Notes under the pieces: model-generated
Told to the model about the DNA's origin: nothing
Seen by the model: the letters and a program-made list of their open reading frames with translations, nothing else
The model's database searches: none
Translations under genes and position numbers: made by a program
In this document: positions 16,351 to 24,899 of the stretch, in pieces
Numbering within the stretch: the first letter of the stretch is position 1
Layout: the number at the start of each line of letters is the position of its first letter
NCBI GenBank assembly: GCA_044221445.1
Contig: JBGAPF010000018.1
Location: 1-49,588 of the forward strand
Direction: 5' to 3'
Length of the DNA: 49,588 nt
Origin: JBDHTS01 sp044221445
GTDB taxonomy: Bacteria; Pseudomonadota; Alphaproteobacteria; Micavibrionales; Micavibrionaceae

Positions 16351-16401
16351 GTTCCAACGTTCCTTTTTCTGTCATTTCAAACGATGAAAAGAAGGAAGGT
16401 G

Positions 16402-16490
16402 GAACCGGCTTTCGGTGGACGGCAGGCAGCGGAAAACCGGATATACCGGAACCGCCGCGGCCTGCGGTCAACCGTCATTCGGTTCCGCCT
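16402..16490 (-). promoter_or_regulatory. Structured 5' leader of pnp
   Basis: Between the pnp start and its probable upstream promoter lie several nested inverted repeats. GGAACCG (16402-16408) pairs with CGGTTCC (16480-16486). GCAGGC near 16422 pairs with GCCTGC near 16459. An inner CCGG-ATATA-CCGG forms another hairpin. Together they can fold into a long branched stem. PNPase mRNAs commonly carry such a stem for RNase III/PNPase autoregulation; that function here is inference. Confidence 0.5.
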
Positions 16491-16612
16491 GCATCTCTTC
16501 GGTTAGGGTGATGTTGCATTTTTCCTTTGATAAGTCAAAGGTTTTTGGCAAGTACCGAGGCTTGCCATAGCATTGCTATCGTGTAATTATTCTAATCGCG
16601 TATTATTGATCT
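16491..16612. other. Divergent intergenic region between pnp and the 16671 gene
   Basis: No gene is visible here. The stretch is AT-rich and holds a 7-bp hairpin (CCTTTGA-TAAG-TCAAAGG, 16527-16544) followed on the + strand by TTTTT. This looks like a terminator facing rightwards, although no + strand gene precedes it. The pnp promoter must lie here, but I see no convincing -35/-10 pair. Confidence 0.4.
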
Positions 16613-16640
16613 TTGCATTTCACTGAAATTTCCGTATAAA
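16613..16640 (+). promoter_or_regulatory. Promoter of the 16671-gpmA gene pair
   Basis: TTGCAT (16613-16618) and TATAAA (16635-16640) are separated by 16 bases, 31 bases upstream of the ATG at 16671. This is a good sigma-70-type match. It would drive the small membrane protein gene and gpmA. Confidence 0.55.
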
Positions 16641-16670
16641 TCTGACCGATCTTTAAAGGAGATCTTTGCC

Positions 16671-16874
16671 ATGACATTTGAGTGGATAACGCGCGTATTC
16701 ATAAGCCCGGTTTTCTTCTTTGTCGGATTAGTCCTGATCGCCCTATCGATTATGGGTGTTTATGGAGCATTTGCCGTGAAATCGGCTTATATCGTCGTCG
16801 CCGCCCTCCTGTTCGTGCTGGGCTTCAACGCCTTTCGCATGGGCTGGAAAATGTTCGTTACCCGTCAATTCTGA
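16671..16874 (+). CDS. Small two-helix membrane protein, unknown function
   Basis: The 67-residue product contains two hydrophobic helices (SPVFFFVGLVLIALSIMGVY and SAYIVVAALLFVLGFNAFRM) joined by a short loop, with a basic C terminus (WKMFVTRQF). A perfect AAAGGAG lies nine bases before the ATG and a promoter is visible upstream, so I regard it as a real gene. It ends six bases before gpmA and is probably co-transcribed with it. I do not recognise a family. Confidence 0.7.
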   Translation: MTFEWITRVFISPVFFFVGLVLIALSIMGVYGAFAVKSAYIVVAALLFVLGFNAFRMGWKMFVTRQF

Positions 16875-16880
16875 GGAACC

Positions 16881-17522
16881 ATGTCCAATTATCTCGTCCT
16901 TCTCCGCCACGGTCAGAGCCAGTGGAACCTGGAAAATCGCTTTACCGGTTTTCATGATATCGACCTGAGCGACGCCGGGCGCGAAGAAGCCGCCGAGGCG
17001 GGCAAACGCCTTGCCGGGGCTGGCATCGTGTTCGACCAGGTTTTTACCAGCACGCTCAAGCGCGCTCGCAATACCGCCGAAATCGCCCTGAAATCCTGCG
17101 GCCAGGAAGCCCTGATCAAAACGATGGTCCAGCACGACGATCTGCGGGAACGTGATTACGGCGACCTGACCGGCCTTAATAAAGACGATACCCGCAAGAA
17201 ATACGGCGAGGAGCAGGTGCATATCTGGCGCCGGTCCTATGATATCCAGCCGCCCGGCGGCGAAAGCCTGCAGGACGTCGTCGAGAAAAGGGTGCGGCCT
17301 TATTTTGAAAGCCATATCAAGCCCATGCTCGATCAGGGTAAAAACGTGCTGGTCGCCGCCCACGGCAATTCGTTAAGGGCACTTCTGATCATTCTAGGAG
17401 CGGAAACGCCGGAAACGATCAACCAGGCCGAACTGCCGACGGGCGTTCCCCTTGTCTTCAAGCTGGAAAACGGACGCATCGTAAGCCGCTCGTTTCTTGA
17501 AGACAGAAAAGCGGCTTCCTGA
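16881..17522 (+). CDS. gpmA: 2,3-bisphosphoglycerate-dependent phosphoglycerate mutase
   Basis: dPGM interconverts 3- and 2-phosphoglycerate in glycolysis through a phosphohistidine. The 213-residue protein has the phosphohistidine motif LLRHGQSQWN at residues 7-16 and the RFTGFHDIDLS segment. ERDYGDLTGLNKDD contains the general acid glutamate, and VLVAAHGNSLRALL holds the second catalytic histidine. Its length fits the short alphaproteobacterial form. Many relatives use the unrelated manganese enzyme GpmI, encoded between rlmH and envC; that gene is missing in this window. Confidence 0.96.
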   Translation: MSNYLVLLRHGQSQWNLENRFTGFHDIDLSDAGREEAAEAGKRLAGAGIVFDQVFTSTLKRARNTAEIALKSCGQEALIKTMVQHDDLRERDYGDLTGLNKDDTRKKYGEEQVHIWRRSYDIQPPGGESLQDVVEKRVRPYFESHIKPMLDQGKNVLVAAHGNSLRALLIILGAETPETINQAELPTGVPLVFKLENGRIVSRSFLEDRKAAS

Positions 17523-17603
17523 CCCATTCTTCTGCCAAGTTTGCGCTGTAAGAATTTGATATGCTATTGCTACAGCAGTTCATAATATAAGAAGGTTTTA
17601 AAA

Positions 17604-18041
17604 ATGAGTACTAACAGCTTATCCAGCAGACTTGCGCTCGCTGCCGGTGGTAGTGGCGATGGTAAAGGCCCGGGTTCTGGGGATGTGGCTGCTCAAGCCG
17701 AAAGCTTGCTCTGGTATACCAGCCGTGGAGGTTTAACTTCATCTATTGCCAGAATTGCCGCGTACACAAGAGTGGCTGAACTTGCCACCCCTGAAGTGAA
17801 AGCTGCGGCTTATGTTGTGAAAATGAGGCAATATGAGGCATACGGCGTTTGGCCGGCGGGCGAACTCCTTGAAATGGAACGCTTGCTGGGCAGCAACGAT
17901 CCTGGATTTACGGATGCCTTTAAAAGCTTTGCAGGTGGAAAGTCTTTTGAAGACTGGGCGAGCGGAGCGGTGTCTGCTTATCCTGTCATTCGCTCTATAG
18001 TGCCAAAGCAAGCCGAACCCGAACCCGGTTTATTTTCTTGA
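17604..18041 (+). CDS. Hypothetical protein, 145 residues
   Basis: An ATG at 17604 follows an AGAAGG ribosome site in an AT-rich leader (17540-17600). The product begins with a Ser/Gly-rich, probably disordered stretch (residues 1-30). A mostly helical middle rich in Ala, Glu and Tyr follows (about 35-125), and it ends in a proline-rich tail (KQAEPEPGLFS). There is no signal peptide, membrane helix or recognisable motif. Codon use is less GC-biased than in the neighbours. It may be a lineage-restricted gene. Confidence 0.55.
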   Translation: MSTNSLSSRLALAAGGSGDGKGPGSGDVAAQAESLLWYTSRGGLTSSIARIAAYTRVAELATPEVKAAAYVVKMRQYEAYGVWPAGELLEMERLLGSNDPGFTDAFKSFAGGKSFEDWASGAVSAYPVIRSIVPKQAEPEPGLFS

Positions 18042-18105
18042 GAAGATAGGGTTGGCGTGATATTGCACTGCGATATTGCATAACACCATACTTTCAGGAA
18101 ACATC

Positions 18106-18642
18106 ATGGACATCTCTAAGATCAAGACCGGGAAAGACGTGCCCGCCGAAGTCAACGTCATCATCGAAAATCCGCGTGGCGGGAAACCCATCAAATATGA
18201 GATGGACAAGGAATCAGGGGCAGTATTCGTCGACCGCTTCCTTCATACCGCGATGTTCTACCCCGGCAATTACGGGTTCGTGCCGCATACCCTGTCGGGT
18301 GACGGCGATCCGGTCGACTGTCTGGTGATTTCGCACATGCCGGTCATGCCCGGCGCCGTGCTGCCCGCGCGCCCCGTCGGCGTGCTGATCATGGAAGACG
18401 AGGCTGGCATGGATGAGAAAATCATCGCCGTGCCTGTGGCGCGCCTGTATCCGTATCACGACAACATCAAGAACTATAAGGACGTCCGCCCGATCCTGCT
18501 GGAGCAGATCGAGCATTTCTTTTCGCATTACAAGGATCTTGAAAAAGGCAAATGGGTCAAGACCGTCCGTTGGGGCGATGTCGACGAAGCCAAGAAAATG
18601 ATTCTTGAAGGCATCGAACGATACAAACAGGAAAACAAATAA
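18106..18642 (+). CDS. ppa: Inorganic pyrophosphatase (family I)
   Basis: This enzyme hydrolyses pyrophosphate to two phosphates and so pulls biosynthetic reactions forward. The 178-residue soluble enzyme shows the family I sequence: EVNVIIENPRGGKPIKYEMD, then RFLHTAMFYPGNYGFVPHTL. The metal-binding signature DGDPVDCLVI (about residue 65) and the second site DVRPILLEQIEHFFSHYKDL follow. I chose the ATG at 18106, preceded by CAGGAAA, over an in-frame ATG ten codons upstream. The gene faces rpsO and shares a terminator with it. Confidence 0.97.
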   Translation: MDISKIKTGKDVPAEVNVIIENPRGGKPIKYEMDKESGAVFVDRFLHTAMFYPGNYGFVPHTLSGDGDPVDCLVISHMPVMPGAVLPARPVGVLIMEDEAGMDEKIIAVPVARLYPYHDNIKNYKDVRPILLEQIEHFFSHYKDLEKGKWVKTVRWGDVDEAKKMILEGIERYKQENK

Positions 18643-18683
18643 AAAATCAGCCCCTCTCCAGACCGGAGAGGGGCTGATCCTTT
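18641..18683 (-). terminator. Strong terminator between ppa and rpsO
   Basis: A perfect 13-bp stem (18647-18659 / 18665-18677, loop AGACC) lies between the convergent genes. On the minus strand it is followed by six T residues, so it is well placed to end the rimP-to-rpsO operon. On the + strand only a short TCCTTT follows, so ppa termination is plausible but weaker. Confidence 0.92.
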
Positions 18684-18696
18684 AAGCAGAAATATT

Positions 18697-18966
18697 TTAG
18701 CGGCGAATGCCGAGGCGTTCGATCAGCGACTGATAGCGCTTTTCATCCACGCGCTTCAGGTAATCCAGCAGTTTGCGGCGGCGGGCGACCATGGCCAGAA
18801 GGCCGCGGCGGCTATGCACGTCTTTCGCATGGGTCTGCAGATGACCGGACAGGCTGTTGATGCGTTCGGTCAGGAGGGCGACCTGAACTTCCGGCGAACC
18901 GGTATCGCCTTTCTTGGTCGCGTAATCTTTTACAATTTCCAGTTTCTTTTCGGCTGCTACCGACAT
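18697..18966 (-). CDS. rpsO: 30S ribosomal protein S15
   Basis: S15 is an early-binding 30S protein that organises the central domain of 16S rRNA. With the ATG at 18966 (GGAG six bases upstream) the product has the canonical 89 residues. It contains the family core TGSPEVQVALLTERINSLSG, HAKDVHSRRGLLAMVARRR and the LDYLKRVDEKRYQSLIERLG end. An ATG four codons upstream is possible but would break the ribosome-site spacing. It is the last gene of its operon; pnp, the usual next gene, has been moved away. Confidence 0.97.
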   Translation of the reverse strand: MSVAAEKKLEIVKDYATKKGDTGSPEVQVALLTERINSLSGHLQTHAKDVHSRRGLLAMVARRRKLLDYLKRVDEKRYQSLIERLGIRR

Positions 18967-18980
18967 CGGAGTCTCCATCG

Positions 18981-19919
18981 TTAGAGGTTTAAAACACGCA
19001 GCGGTTGAAGTTCCGTCCCGTTTACAGAAACCACCGCAATCGGCTTGTTCCGGTAGACGGCAAGGGCGGTCGCATATTCATCGTCAAAGTCGATGCCGGC
19101 GCCATGAAGACGGTCGATATCGGGCCTTGAAATGAACAGGAGCTTCTGCCCGTTCTTCAGCTGCACCGCTTCCCGCTCGTTTACGGCCAGTGCCGGGATG
19201 TCGTCCAGCACGGTCTCGACGGGAAGCAGTATTTCGTCAAGGCGCGCACTATGCGCATATTCCTCAAGTTTTTCAAGAGAAATCGAGGTTTTTTCGGTCA
19301 GCGCGCCTACCGCTTCGCGTCTCAGGTTGGCGATATGCCCAACCGTGCCGAGCTTCTCGGCCAGGTCGCGGGCGAGGGACCGCATATAGGTCCCCTTGCC
19401 GCATACCGCCCTGAACGTGGCAAATCCGTTTTCAAAGGCAAGCATTTCAAGGGATTCGATATAAACGGGACGCGGCAGCATTTCAATTTCCTCGCCCGCC
19501 CGGGCAAGGTCATAGGCGCGCTGTCCTTCTATTTTAATCGCTGAAAAGCGGGGCGGCGTCTGCTGAATGTCGCCTATGAACGCAGACAGACAGTCTTTTA
19601 CGTCCTCGGCAGCCGGCCTGACGTCAGATCGCGCAACAATGTCGCCTTCAGCGTCATCCGTGCTGCGCGCCACACCCCAGATCACATCGAATTTGTAAAT
19701 TTTAAAAGCATCCTGGCAGTAGGGAATGGTTTTGGTTGCTTCGCCCAGGGCAATGGGAAGGATGCCGGTTGCCAGAGGATCGAGCGTGCCGCCATGCCCC
19801 GCCTTCTGAGCGTTCAGCGCGCGGCGCACACGGGCCAGCGCGTCGGTCGAAGTCATGTCGAACGGTTTATCCAGGTTAACCCAGCCGTTGACGATATCGC
19901 CCTTTTTACGTCTGCCCAT
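18981..19919 (-). CDS. truB: TruB, tRNA pseudouridine-55 synthase
   Basis: TruB converts U55 in the T-loop of tRNAs to pseudouridine. The 312-residue protein contains NGWVNLDKPFDMTSTDALAR and the catalytic motif HGGTLDPLATGILPIALGEA, whose aspartate is the nucleophile. TPPRFSAIKIEGQRAYDLAR and the KGTYMRSLARDLAEKLGT strand also match. The start at ATG 19919 lies inside the last codons of rbfA (14-base overlap), so translation is probably coupled. A C-terminal PUA-like segment is present but short. Confidence 0.96.
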   Translation of the reverse strand: MGRRKKGDIVNGWVNLDKPFDMTSTDALARVRRALNAQKAGHGGTLDPLATGILPIALGEATKTIPYCQDAFKIYKFDVIWGVARSTDDAEGDIVARSDVRPAAEDVKDCLSAFIGDIQQTPPRFSAIKIEGQRAYDLARAGEEIEMLPRPVYIESLEMLAFENGFATFRAVCGKGTYMRSLARDLAEKLGTVGHIANLRREAVGALTEKTSISLEKLEEYAHSARLDEILLPVETVLDDIPALAVNEREAVQLKNGQKLLFISRPDIDRLHGAGIDFDDEYATALAVYRNKPIAVVSVNGTELQPLRVLNL

Positions 19920-20283
19920 GGGTATGGTCTTTGAGCAGCGCGTTGATTTTCTGCGCTTCGTCGAAGCTGGTATCACGCACGAATTTCAGGCGGGGCGTGA
20001 ATTTAAGCTGGAGCCTGCGGCCGATCTCTTTTTGAAAGTAAAAAGCGGCCTCGTTGAGGGCGGGCAGCACGGCGTCCATATGCGCGCCCCCGAGCGTCAT
20101 TACGTAGGCCGTACCGTTTTTGAGGTCGGGGCTGACACGGACTTCCGATACGGTCACGTCATGCGAAGCGTCGATCAGGGCGATGTCGTCGAACTTGCCG
20201 CGCTGAAGCACTTCCACGATGGCGTGCCGCACCTGTTCGCCGACGCGAAGCTGACGCTGTGAAGGTCCTGTAGACTGGCTCAT
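19906..20283 (-). CDS. rbfA: RbfA, 30S ribosome-binding factor
   Basis: RbfA is a KH-type assembly factor needed for late 30S maturation and 16S 5'-end processing. The 125-residue product has the family pattern SQRQLRVGEQVRHAIVEVLQ, then VTVSEVRVSPDLKNGTAYV and LKFTPRLKFVRDTSFDEAQK. The ATG at 20283 has GAGGGGA about ten bases upstream. A TTG three codons earlier is too close to that site. It lies 38 bases after infB and overlaps truB. Confidence 0.95.
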   Translation of the reverse strand: MSQSTGPSQRQLRVGEQVRHAIVEVLQRGKFDDIALIDASHDVTVSEVRVSPDLKNGTAYVMTLGGAHMDAVLPALNEAAFYFQKEIGRRLQLKFTPRLKFVRDTSFDEAQKINALLKDHTHGQT

Positions 20284-20321
20284 CGATTTCAAATCCCCTC
20301 GAACTTCCGATTGTATGTCAA

Positions 20322-22826
20322 TCAGGCCAGCTTCCGGGCCTCCGTCACGATTTCATAGCACTCGATGACGTCGTTATCTTTCACGTCGTCATAGTTTTCA
20401 AATGCCATGCCGCATTCCATGCCTTCCTTGACTTCCTTGACCTCGTCCTTGAAGCGCTTGAGGGTCTTGAGCGTACCTTCGTGGATGACCACATCGTCGC
20501 GCAGCAGGCGTACTTTCGCGCCGCGCTTGACGCTGCCTTTGGTAACCATGCAGCCAGCGACCTTGCCGACCTTGGTGATGTTGAAGACCTGGCGCACGGA
20601 AGCCTGGCCCAGATACTCTTCGCGGACGATAGGCGACAGCATGCCGCTCATGATGGCCTTGGCGTCGTCGATCACGTTGTAGATAATGTTGTAGTAGCGC
20701 AGATCGACGCCTTCGCGTTCCGCCAGTTCCCGCGCCTGGGCGTTGGCGCGGACGTTGAACCCGACGACCATGGCCTTGGACGCATTGGCCAGCGTAATGT
20801 CGGATTCCGTGATGCCGCCGACCCCGGAGTGCAGGATGCGCACCGCGATTTCGTCGTTCTCTTCTTCAAGCTTGCGCAGGGATCCGATGATCGCCTCGAC
20901 CGAGCCATGGACGTCGGCTTTGACAAGGATGCCCAGTTCCTTTTTCGCGCCTGTGCGGGCTGCCGCCAGTTTCTGCTCGAAGGAGGTGCCGCCGGCGCGT
21001 TTCAGGTTTTCAGCCTCGCGGCGTTTGCGCTGACGGTATTCCGCAACGCTGCGCGCCTTGGCCTCGTCGTTGACGACGATCAGGCGGTCGCCAGCGTCCG
21101 GGGCGCCGTTCAGGCCCAGCACTTCGACAGGCTGGCCTGGGACGGCTTCCGTGATGGGTTTCCCGTGATCGTTGACCATGGCGCGGACGCGGCCCCATTC
21201 GGCGCCGATGGTAAAGATGTCGCCGATTTTCAGGGTGCCGCGCTGGATCAGGACGGTCGCGACATGGCCGCGCCCCTGTTCCAGCTTCGCCTCGACAACA
21301 GTCGCGACAGCAGCCCGGTTGGGGTTGGCCCGAAGGTTCAGGATCTCAGCCTGCAGGAGGATCGCTTCTTCCAGCTTGTCGAGGTTCAGTTTTTTCTTGG
21401 CGGAGACTTCGATTGCCAGCGCGTCGCCGCCCATATCCTCGACGACAACTTCGTGCTGGAGAAGGTCCTGCTTGACCTTTTGCGGGTTGGCGTCGGGGAG
21501 ATCGACCTTGTTAATGGCGATCAGGATCGGCACACCGGCCGCCTTGGCATGGTTAATCGCCTCGACCGTCTGGGGCATGATGCTGTCATTGGCCGCAACG
21601 ACCAGGACCACAAGGTCAGTAACGTTGGCGCCGCGCGCACGCATTTCGGTGAAGGCGGCATGGCCAGGCGTATCGAGGAAAGTGATTTTCGCGCCCGAGG
21701 ACATCGTCACCTGGTAGGCGCCGATATGCTGGGTAATGCCGCCGGCTTCGCCGGACACGACATCGGTCTGGCGCAAGGCGTCAAGCAGGGAGGTCTTGCC
21801 ATGATCGACGTGACCCATGATGGTGACGACGGGCGGGCGAGGCAGAAGCTGTTCATCCGTATCGACGATGCCTTCCAGGCCTTCCTCGACATCGGCTTCG
21901 GTCACACGCTTGATCTTGTGGCCGAATTCGACGATCAGGAGTTCCGCCGTATCGGCGTCGATCGGCTGGTTTATGGTCGCCATAACACCCATTTTCATCA
22001 GCGATTTGATCAGATCGCCGCTTTTTTCAGCCATACGGTTGGCCAGTTCCTGGACCGTGATGATTTCCGGCACGACGATTTCGCGAGACTGCTTCGCCTG
22101 CGTATCCATGCCTGCGGACATGCGGGCCTTTTGCGCGGCGCGGCGCCGCGCGGCCAGAGAAGGGCCGCGGTCGCGTTCGTAATCTTCGTTCAGGACCTGC
22201 GTCACCGTCAGGCGTCCGCGACGGCGATCCTCGTCCTCGGTTTTCGCCTTGGGCGCGCGCACCTGGCCCTGGTTGCGCTTCATGCGGGCGCGGTAACTCT
22301 CTTCCTCTTCAGCATCCGCATCGAGGCCTTCCTTGCGGCCTTTGAAAGCGGGCGAGCGCAGGGCGTCGGCAGGCTGGCGGGTCTGGTCGTCGACCTTGCG
22401 GCGCTGGTTTTCCTCGGCCTCGATACGCTGCAGTTCTTCGAGTTCGAGACGGCGGGCAAGATCCGCGTCGGCAACCTTCGGCTCTTCTTCGACTTTTCGC
22501 GTGACGGTCGATCCGATCATGCTGTTGTCTTCGACCTTGCGGCGCGGCGCGGCTTCCTCCGCCTCTTTCAAGGCCCGGATGCGGGCTTCGCGTTCACTGG
22601 ACGTCAGCTGACGAAGATCCTGGCCGGCGCGTCCGGTTGCCTCTTCGCCCGAAGAGGGCGCCTGGCCGCGCTTGCGGCGGACTTCGACCGCGACCGGCCT
22701 GCCGCCGCCCCTTGCAGGAGACGTAAAGCTTTTGCCAGCACCGGGCGCACCTTTCAGGCTCAGCGTACCACCGCCAAGGCTCAAAGTTTTCTTTTCGTCC
22801 GTCGTCTTGTCTTTCGTCTCGGTCAT
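20322..22826 (-). CDS. infB: Translation initiation factor IF-2
   Basis: IF-2 is the GTPase that positions fMet-tRNA and promotes subunit joining. The 834-residue protein has a long charged N-terminal region (residues 1-250), then the IF2_N segment (EIITVQELANRMAEKSGDLI). The G domain has G1 GHVDHGKT (338-345), DTPGHAAF and NKVD. Domains II to IV end with VIHEGTLKTLKRFKDEVKEV. The start ATG at 22826 follows TTG. nusA ends 27 bases upstream, so the small RNA-binding gene ylxR that usually sits between them is missing. Confidence 0.98.
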   Translation of the reverse strand: MTETKDKTTDEKKTLSLGGGTLSLKGAPGAGKSFTSPARGGGRPVAVEVRRKRGQAPSSGEEATGRAGQDLRQLTSSEREARIRALKEAEEAAPRRKVEDNSMIGSTVTRKVEEEPKVADADLARRLELEELQRIEAEENQRRKVDDQTRQPADALRSPAFKGRKEGLDADAEEEESYRARMKRNQGQVRAPKAKTEDEDRRRGRLTVTQVLNEDYERDRGPSLAARRRAAQKARMSAGMDTQAKQSREIVVPEIITVQELANRMAEKSGDLIKSLMKMGVMATINQPIDADTAELLIVEFGHKIKRVTEADVEEGLEGIVDTDEQLLPRPPVVTIMGHVDHGKTSLLDALRQTDVVSGEAGGITQHIGAYQVTMSSGAKITFLDTPGHAAFTEMRARGANVTDLVVLVVAANDSIMPQTVEAINHAKAAGVPILIAINKVDLPDANPQKVKQDLLQHEVVVEDMGGDALAIEVSAKKKLNLDKLEEAILLQAEILNLRANPNRAAVATVVEAKLEQGRGHVATVLIQRGTLKIGDIFTIGAEWGRVRAMVNDHGKPITEAVPGQPVEVLGLNGAPDAGDRLIVVNDEAKARSVAEYRQRKRREAENLKRAGGTSFEQKLAAARTGAKKELGILVKADVHGSVEAIIGSLRKLEEENDEIAVRILHSGVGGITESDITLANASKAMVVGFNVRANAQARELAEREGVDLRYYNIIYNVIDDAKAIMSGMLSPIVREEYLGQASVRQVFNITKVGKVAGCMVTKGSVKRGAKVRLLRDDVVIHEGTLKTLKRFKDEVKEVKEGMECGMAFENYDDVKDNDVIECYEIVTEARKLA

Positions 22827-22853
22827 CAATCAGCCCTTGCGGATTTATAAAAG

Positions 22854-24368
22854 TTACATTTGTACCGCCTGCGACGCAGGAGGTTCTTCATCGGCGAACC
22901 AGTGGGCGCGCGCCTTCATGATCATGTCGTTGGCCTGTTCCATGCTCATGGTGTCGGCGCCGACCAGGTCGCGCAGTTCGTCGGCCGCCAGATCGGCCAG
23001 ATCGTCGCGGCTTTTGACGCCACCCTCACCCAGCCTGATAATCATATCGGGCGTCAGGCCTTCGGTGGCAATAAGGTCTTCCTGGATTCCCAGTTCCTTT
23101 TGCCTTTCCTGCAGGCGTTTCATCTTGGCTTCCAGCCAGACGCGGGCACGGTTCTGAAGTTCCGAGGAGATCTCCTCGGTCAGCCCGCCGATCTGGGTCA
23201 TTTCGGAGAGCGGGGTTTCCACCACTTCCTCAATGCTGCGGAAGCCTTCGGCCACCAGAAGCTGCGCGAATACTTCGTCGATATCCAGCGCCTCGATAAA
23301 CAGCGAGGAACGTTTGTTGAATTCCTCGGTGCGGCGTTCGGATTCTTCCGCTTCGGTCATGATGTCGATGTCCCAGCCGGTAAGCTGCGACGCCAGGCGC
23401 ACGTTCTGGCCGCGGCGGCCGATGGCGAGCGACAGTTGTTCTTCAGGAACGACGACGTCCATTCGGTGCTTTTCTTCATCCAGCACGACTTTCGAGACTT
23501 CGGCGGGGGCAAGGGCGCTGACCGTAAAGGAGGCAACATCATTGACCCAGGGCACGATATCGATCTTTTCGCCCTGCAGCTCGTTGACGACGGCCTGAAC
23601 CCGGCTGCCGCGCATGCCAACGCACGCGCCGACAGGATCGATGGACGAATCGCGGGAGATAACCGCAATCTTCGCGCGGCTGCCCGGGTCGCGGGCGACG
23701 GCGCGGATTTCGATGATGCCGTCGTAAATTTCCGGCACTTCCTGCATGAACAGCTTCGCCATGAATTCAGGACGGGTACGGGTCAGGAAGATTTGCGGGC
23801 CGCGCAGTTCCTGGCGCACGTCATAGATCAGCGCACGGATACGGTCGCCGTTTTTGAGATGTTCGCGGGGCAGGGTGTCGTCCCGGCGAAGCATGGCCTC
23901 GCCTTTGCCGCCGAGATCGATGGTCGCGTTGCCGTATTCGACGCGTTTGACGACGCCGTTCATGATTTCACCGACGCGGTCCTTGAATTCATCGAACTGT
24001 TTTGCGCGCTCCGCTTCGCGCACTTTCTGCATGATGACCTGTTTGGCGGTCTGCGCGGCAATCCGGCCGAAATCGAGCGGGGGCAGATCGTCGACCAGGA
24101 AGTCGCCGACGTCAACGCCCGGCTTGATACGGCGGGCATGTGCGACGGTCATCTGCTGGACTTCGTCGGTCACTTCCTCGACCACGGCGCGATAGCGTTT
24201 CAGTTCGATACCGCCGGATTTGCGGTCGATATGGGCGCGGATATCATGATCATGGCCGTATTTGGAGCGTCCGGCCTTCTGGATCGCCTCTTCCATGGCC
24301 TCGAGAACGATATCGCGCTCGATGTTTTTTTCCCTTGCGACGGCGTCAGCTACCTGCAGCAGTTCCAT
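22854..24368 (-). CDS. nusA: Transcription termination/antitermination factor NusA
   Basis: NusA binds RNA polymerase and modulates pausing, termination and antitermination. The 504-residue product begins MELLQVADAVAREKNIERDI. It has an N-terminal RNAP-binding domain (1-130), an S1 domain (about 135-200) and two KH domains (VGACVGMRGSRVQAVVNELQ and LSLAIGRRGQNVRLASQLTG). Two C-terminal helix-hairpin-helix-type repeats (about 370-490) bind alpha-CTD in related proteins. The ATG at 24368 is preceded by GAGGA and lies inside the end of rimP (23-base overlap). Confidence 0.97.
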   Translation of the reverse strand: MELLQVADAVAREKNIERDIVLEAMEEAIQKAGRSKYGHDHDIRAHIDRKSGGIELKRYRAVVEEVTDEVQQMTVAHARRIKPGVDVGDFLVDDLPPLDFGRIAAQTAKQVIMQKVREAERAKQFDEFKDRVGEIMNGVVKRVEYGNATIDLGGKGEAMLRRDDTLPREHLKNGDRIRALIYDVRQELRGPQIFLTRTRPEFMAKLFMQEVPEIYDGIIEIRAVARDPGSRAKIAVISRDSSIDPVGACVGMRGSRVQAVVNELQGEKIDIVPWVNDVASFTVSALAPAEVSKVVLDEEKHRMDVVVPEEQLSLAIGRRGQNVRLASQLTGWDIDIMTEAEESERRTEEFNKRSSLFIEALDIDEVFAQLLVAEGFRSIEEVVETPLSEMTQIGGLTEEISSELQNRARVWLEAKMKRLQERQKELGIQEDLIATEGLTPDMIIRLGEGGVKSRDDLADLAADELRDLVGADTMSMEQANDMIMKARAHWFADEEPPASQAVQM

Positions 24369-24879
24369 TTTCGCTTTCCTCTTCAGTCTTCTGTCTGGTT
24401 TTCGCAATTAAATCGTCGTTCAGGACCAGCCGCGCCTTCTGGATCGATTCCAGCGGCAGGCCGACAGGCCCCGTTTCTGTTTCCAGCTTCACCGCACCGT
24501 CGCCGATACCGTGAATCCGGCCTTTAAACCGTTTCTGCCCTTCGATGGGCGGGAAGATTTCCACACGGGCCTCGAACCCGGCAAAATCCTCAAAATCCTT
24601 CGCCTTCGTCAGCGGGCGATCAATTCCAGGAGAACCGACTTCCAGCCTGTACCGGCCCTTGATCGGGTCTTCGACGTCAAGGATGGCGGCGATTTCCCTG
24701 CTTAACCTGGCGCAGTCTTCAACGCCTATTTTCCTTGTGGCAGGATCCTCGGCCATGACCTGCAGGGTACTCTCACCGCCTTCGCCGGTTAAGCGGACAC
24801 AAACCAGGGAAAGGCCCTTTTCGGCTACCACCGGTTCGATCATATCCGCAATCCTGCTTTCCAGTGCCGTCTGACGCAT
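24346..24879 (-). CDS. rimP: RimP, ribosome maturation factor
   Basis: RimP helps early 30S assembly. The 177-residue protein has the two-domain family pattern: IEPVVAEKGLSLVCVRLTGE, then EDCARLSREIAAILDVEDPI, and the highly conserved YRLEVGSPGIDRPL. A C-terminal SH3-like part contains KRFKGRIHGIGDGAVKLE. The ATG at 24879 lies nine bases after AAGG. It heads the rimP-nusA-infB-rbfA-truB-rpsO operon. A terminator-like hairpin ends 21 bases upstream of its start. Confidence 0.94.
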   Translation of the reverse strand: MRQTALESRIADMIEPVVAEKGLSLVCVRLTGEGGESTLQVMAEDPATRKIGVEDCARLSREIAAILDVEDPIKGRYRLEVGSPGIDRPLTKAKDFEDFAGFEARVEIFPPIEGQKRFKGRIHGIGDGAVKLETETGPVGLPLESIQKARLVLNDDLIAKTRQKTEEESENGTAAGS

Positions 24880-24899
24880 ACTGTCTTGCCTTTGATAAC

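Noticed and set aside
20481..22850. A 789-codon open frame antisense to infB
   Set aside because: Same reason: a shadow of infB with no ribosome site or recognisable domain.
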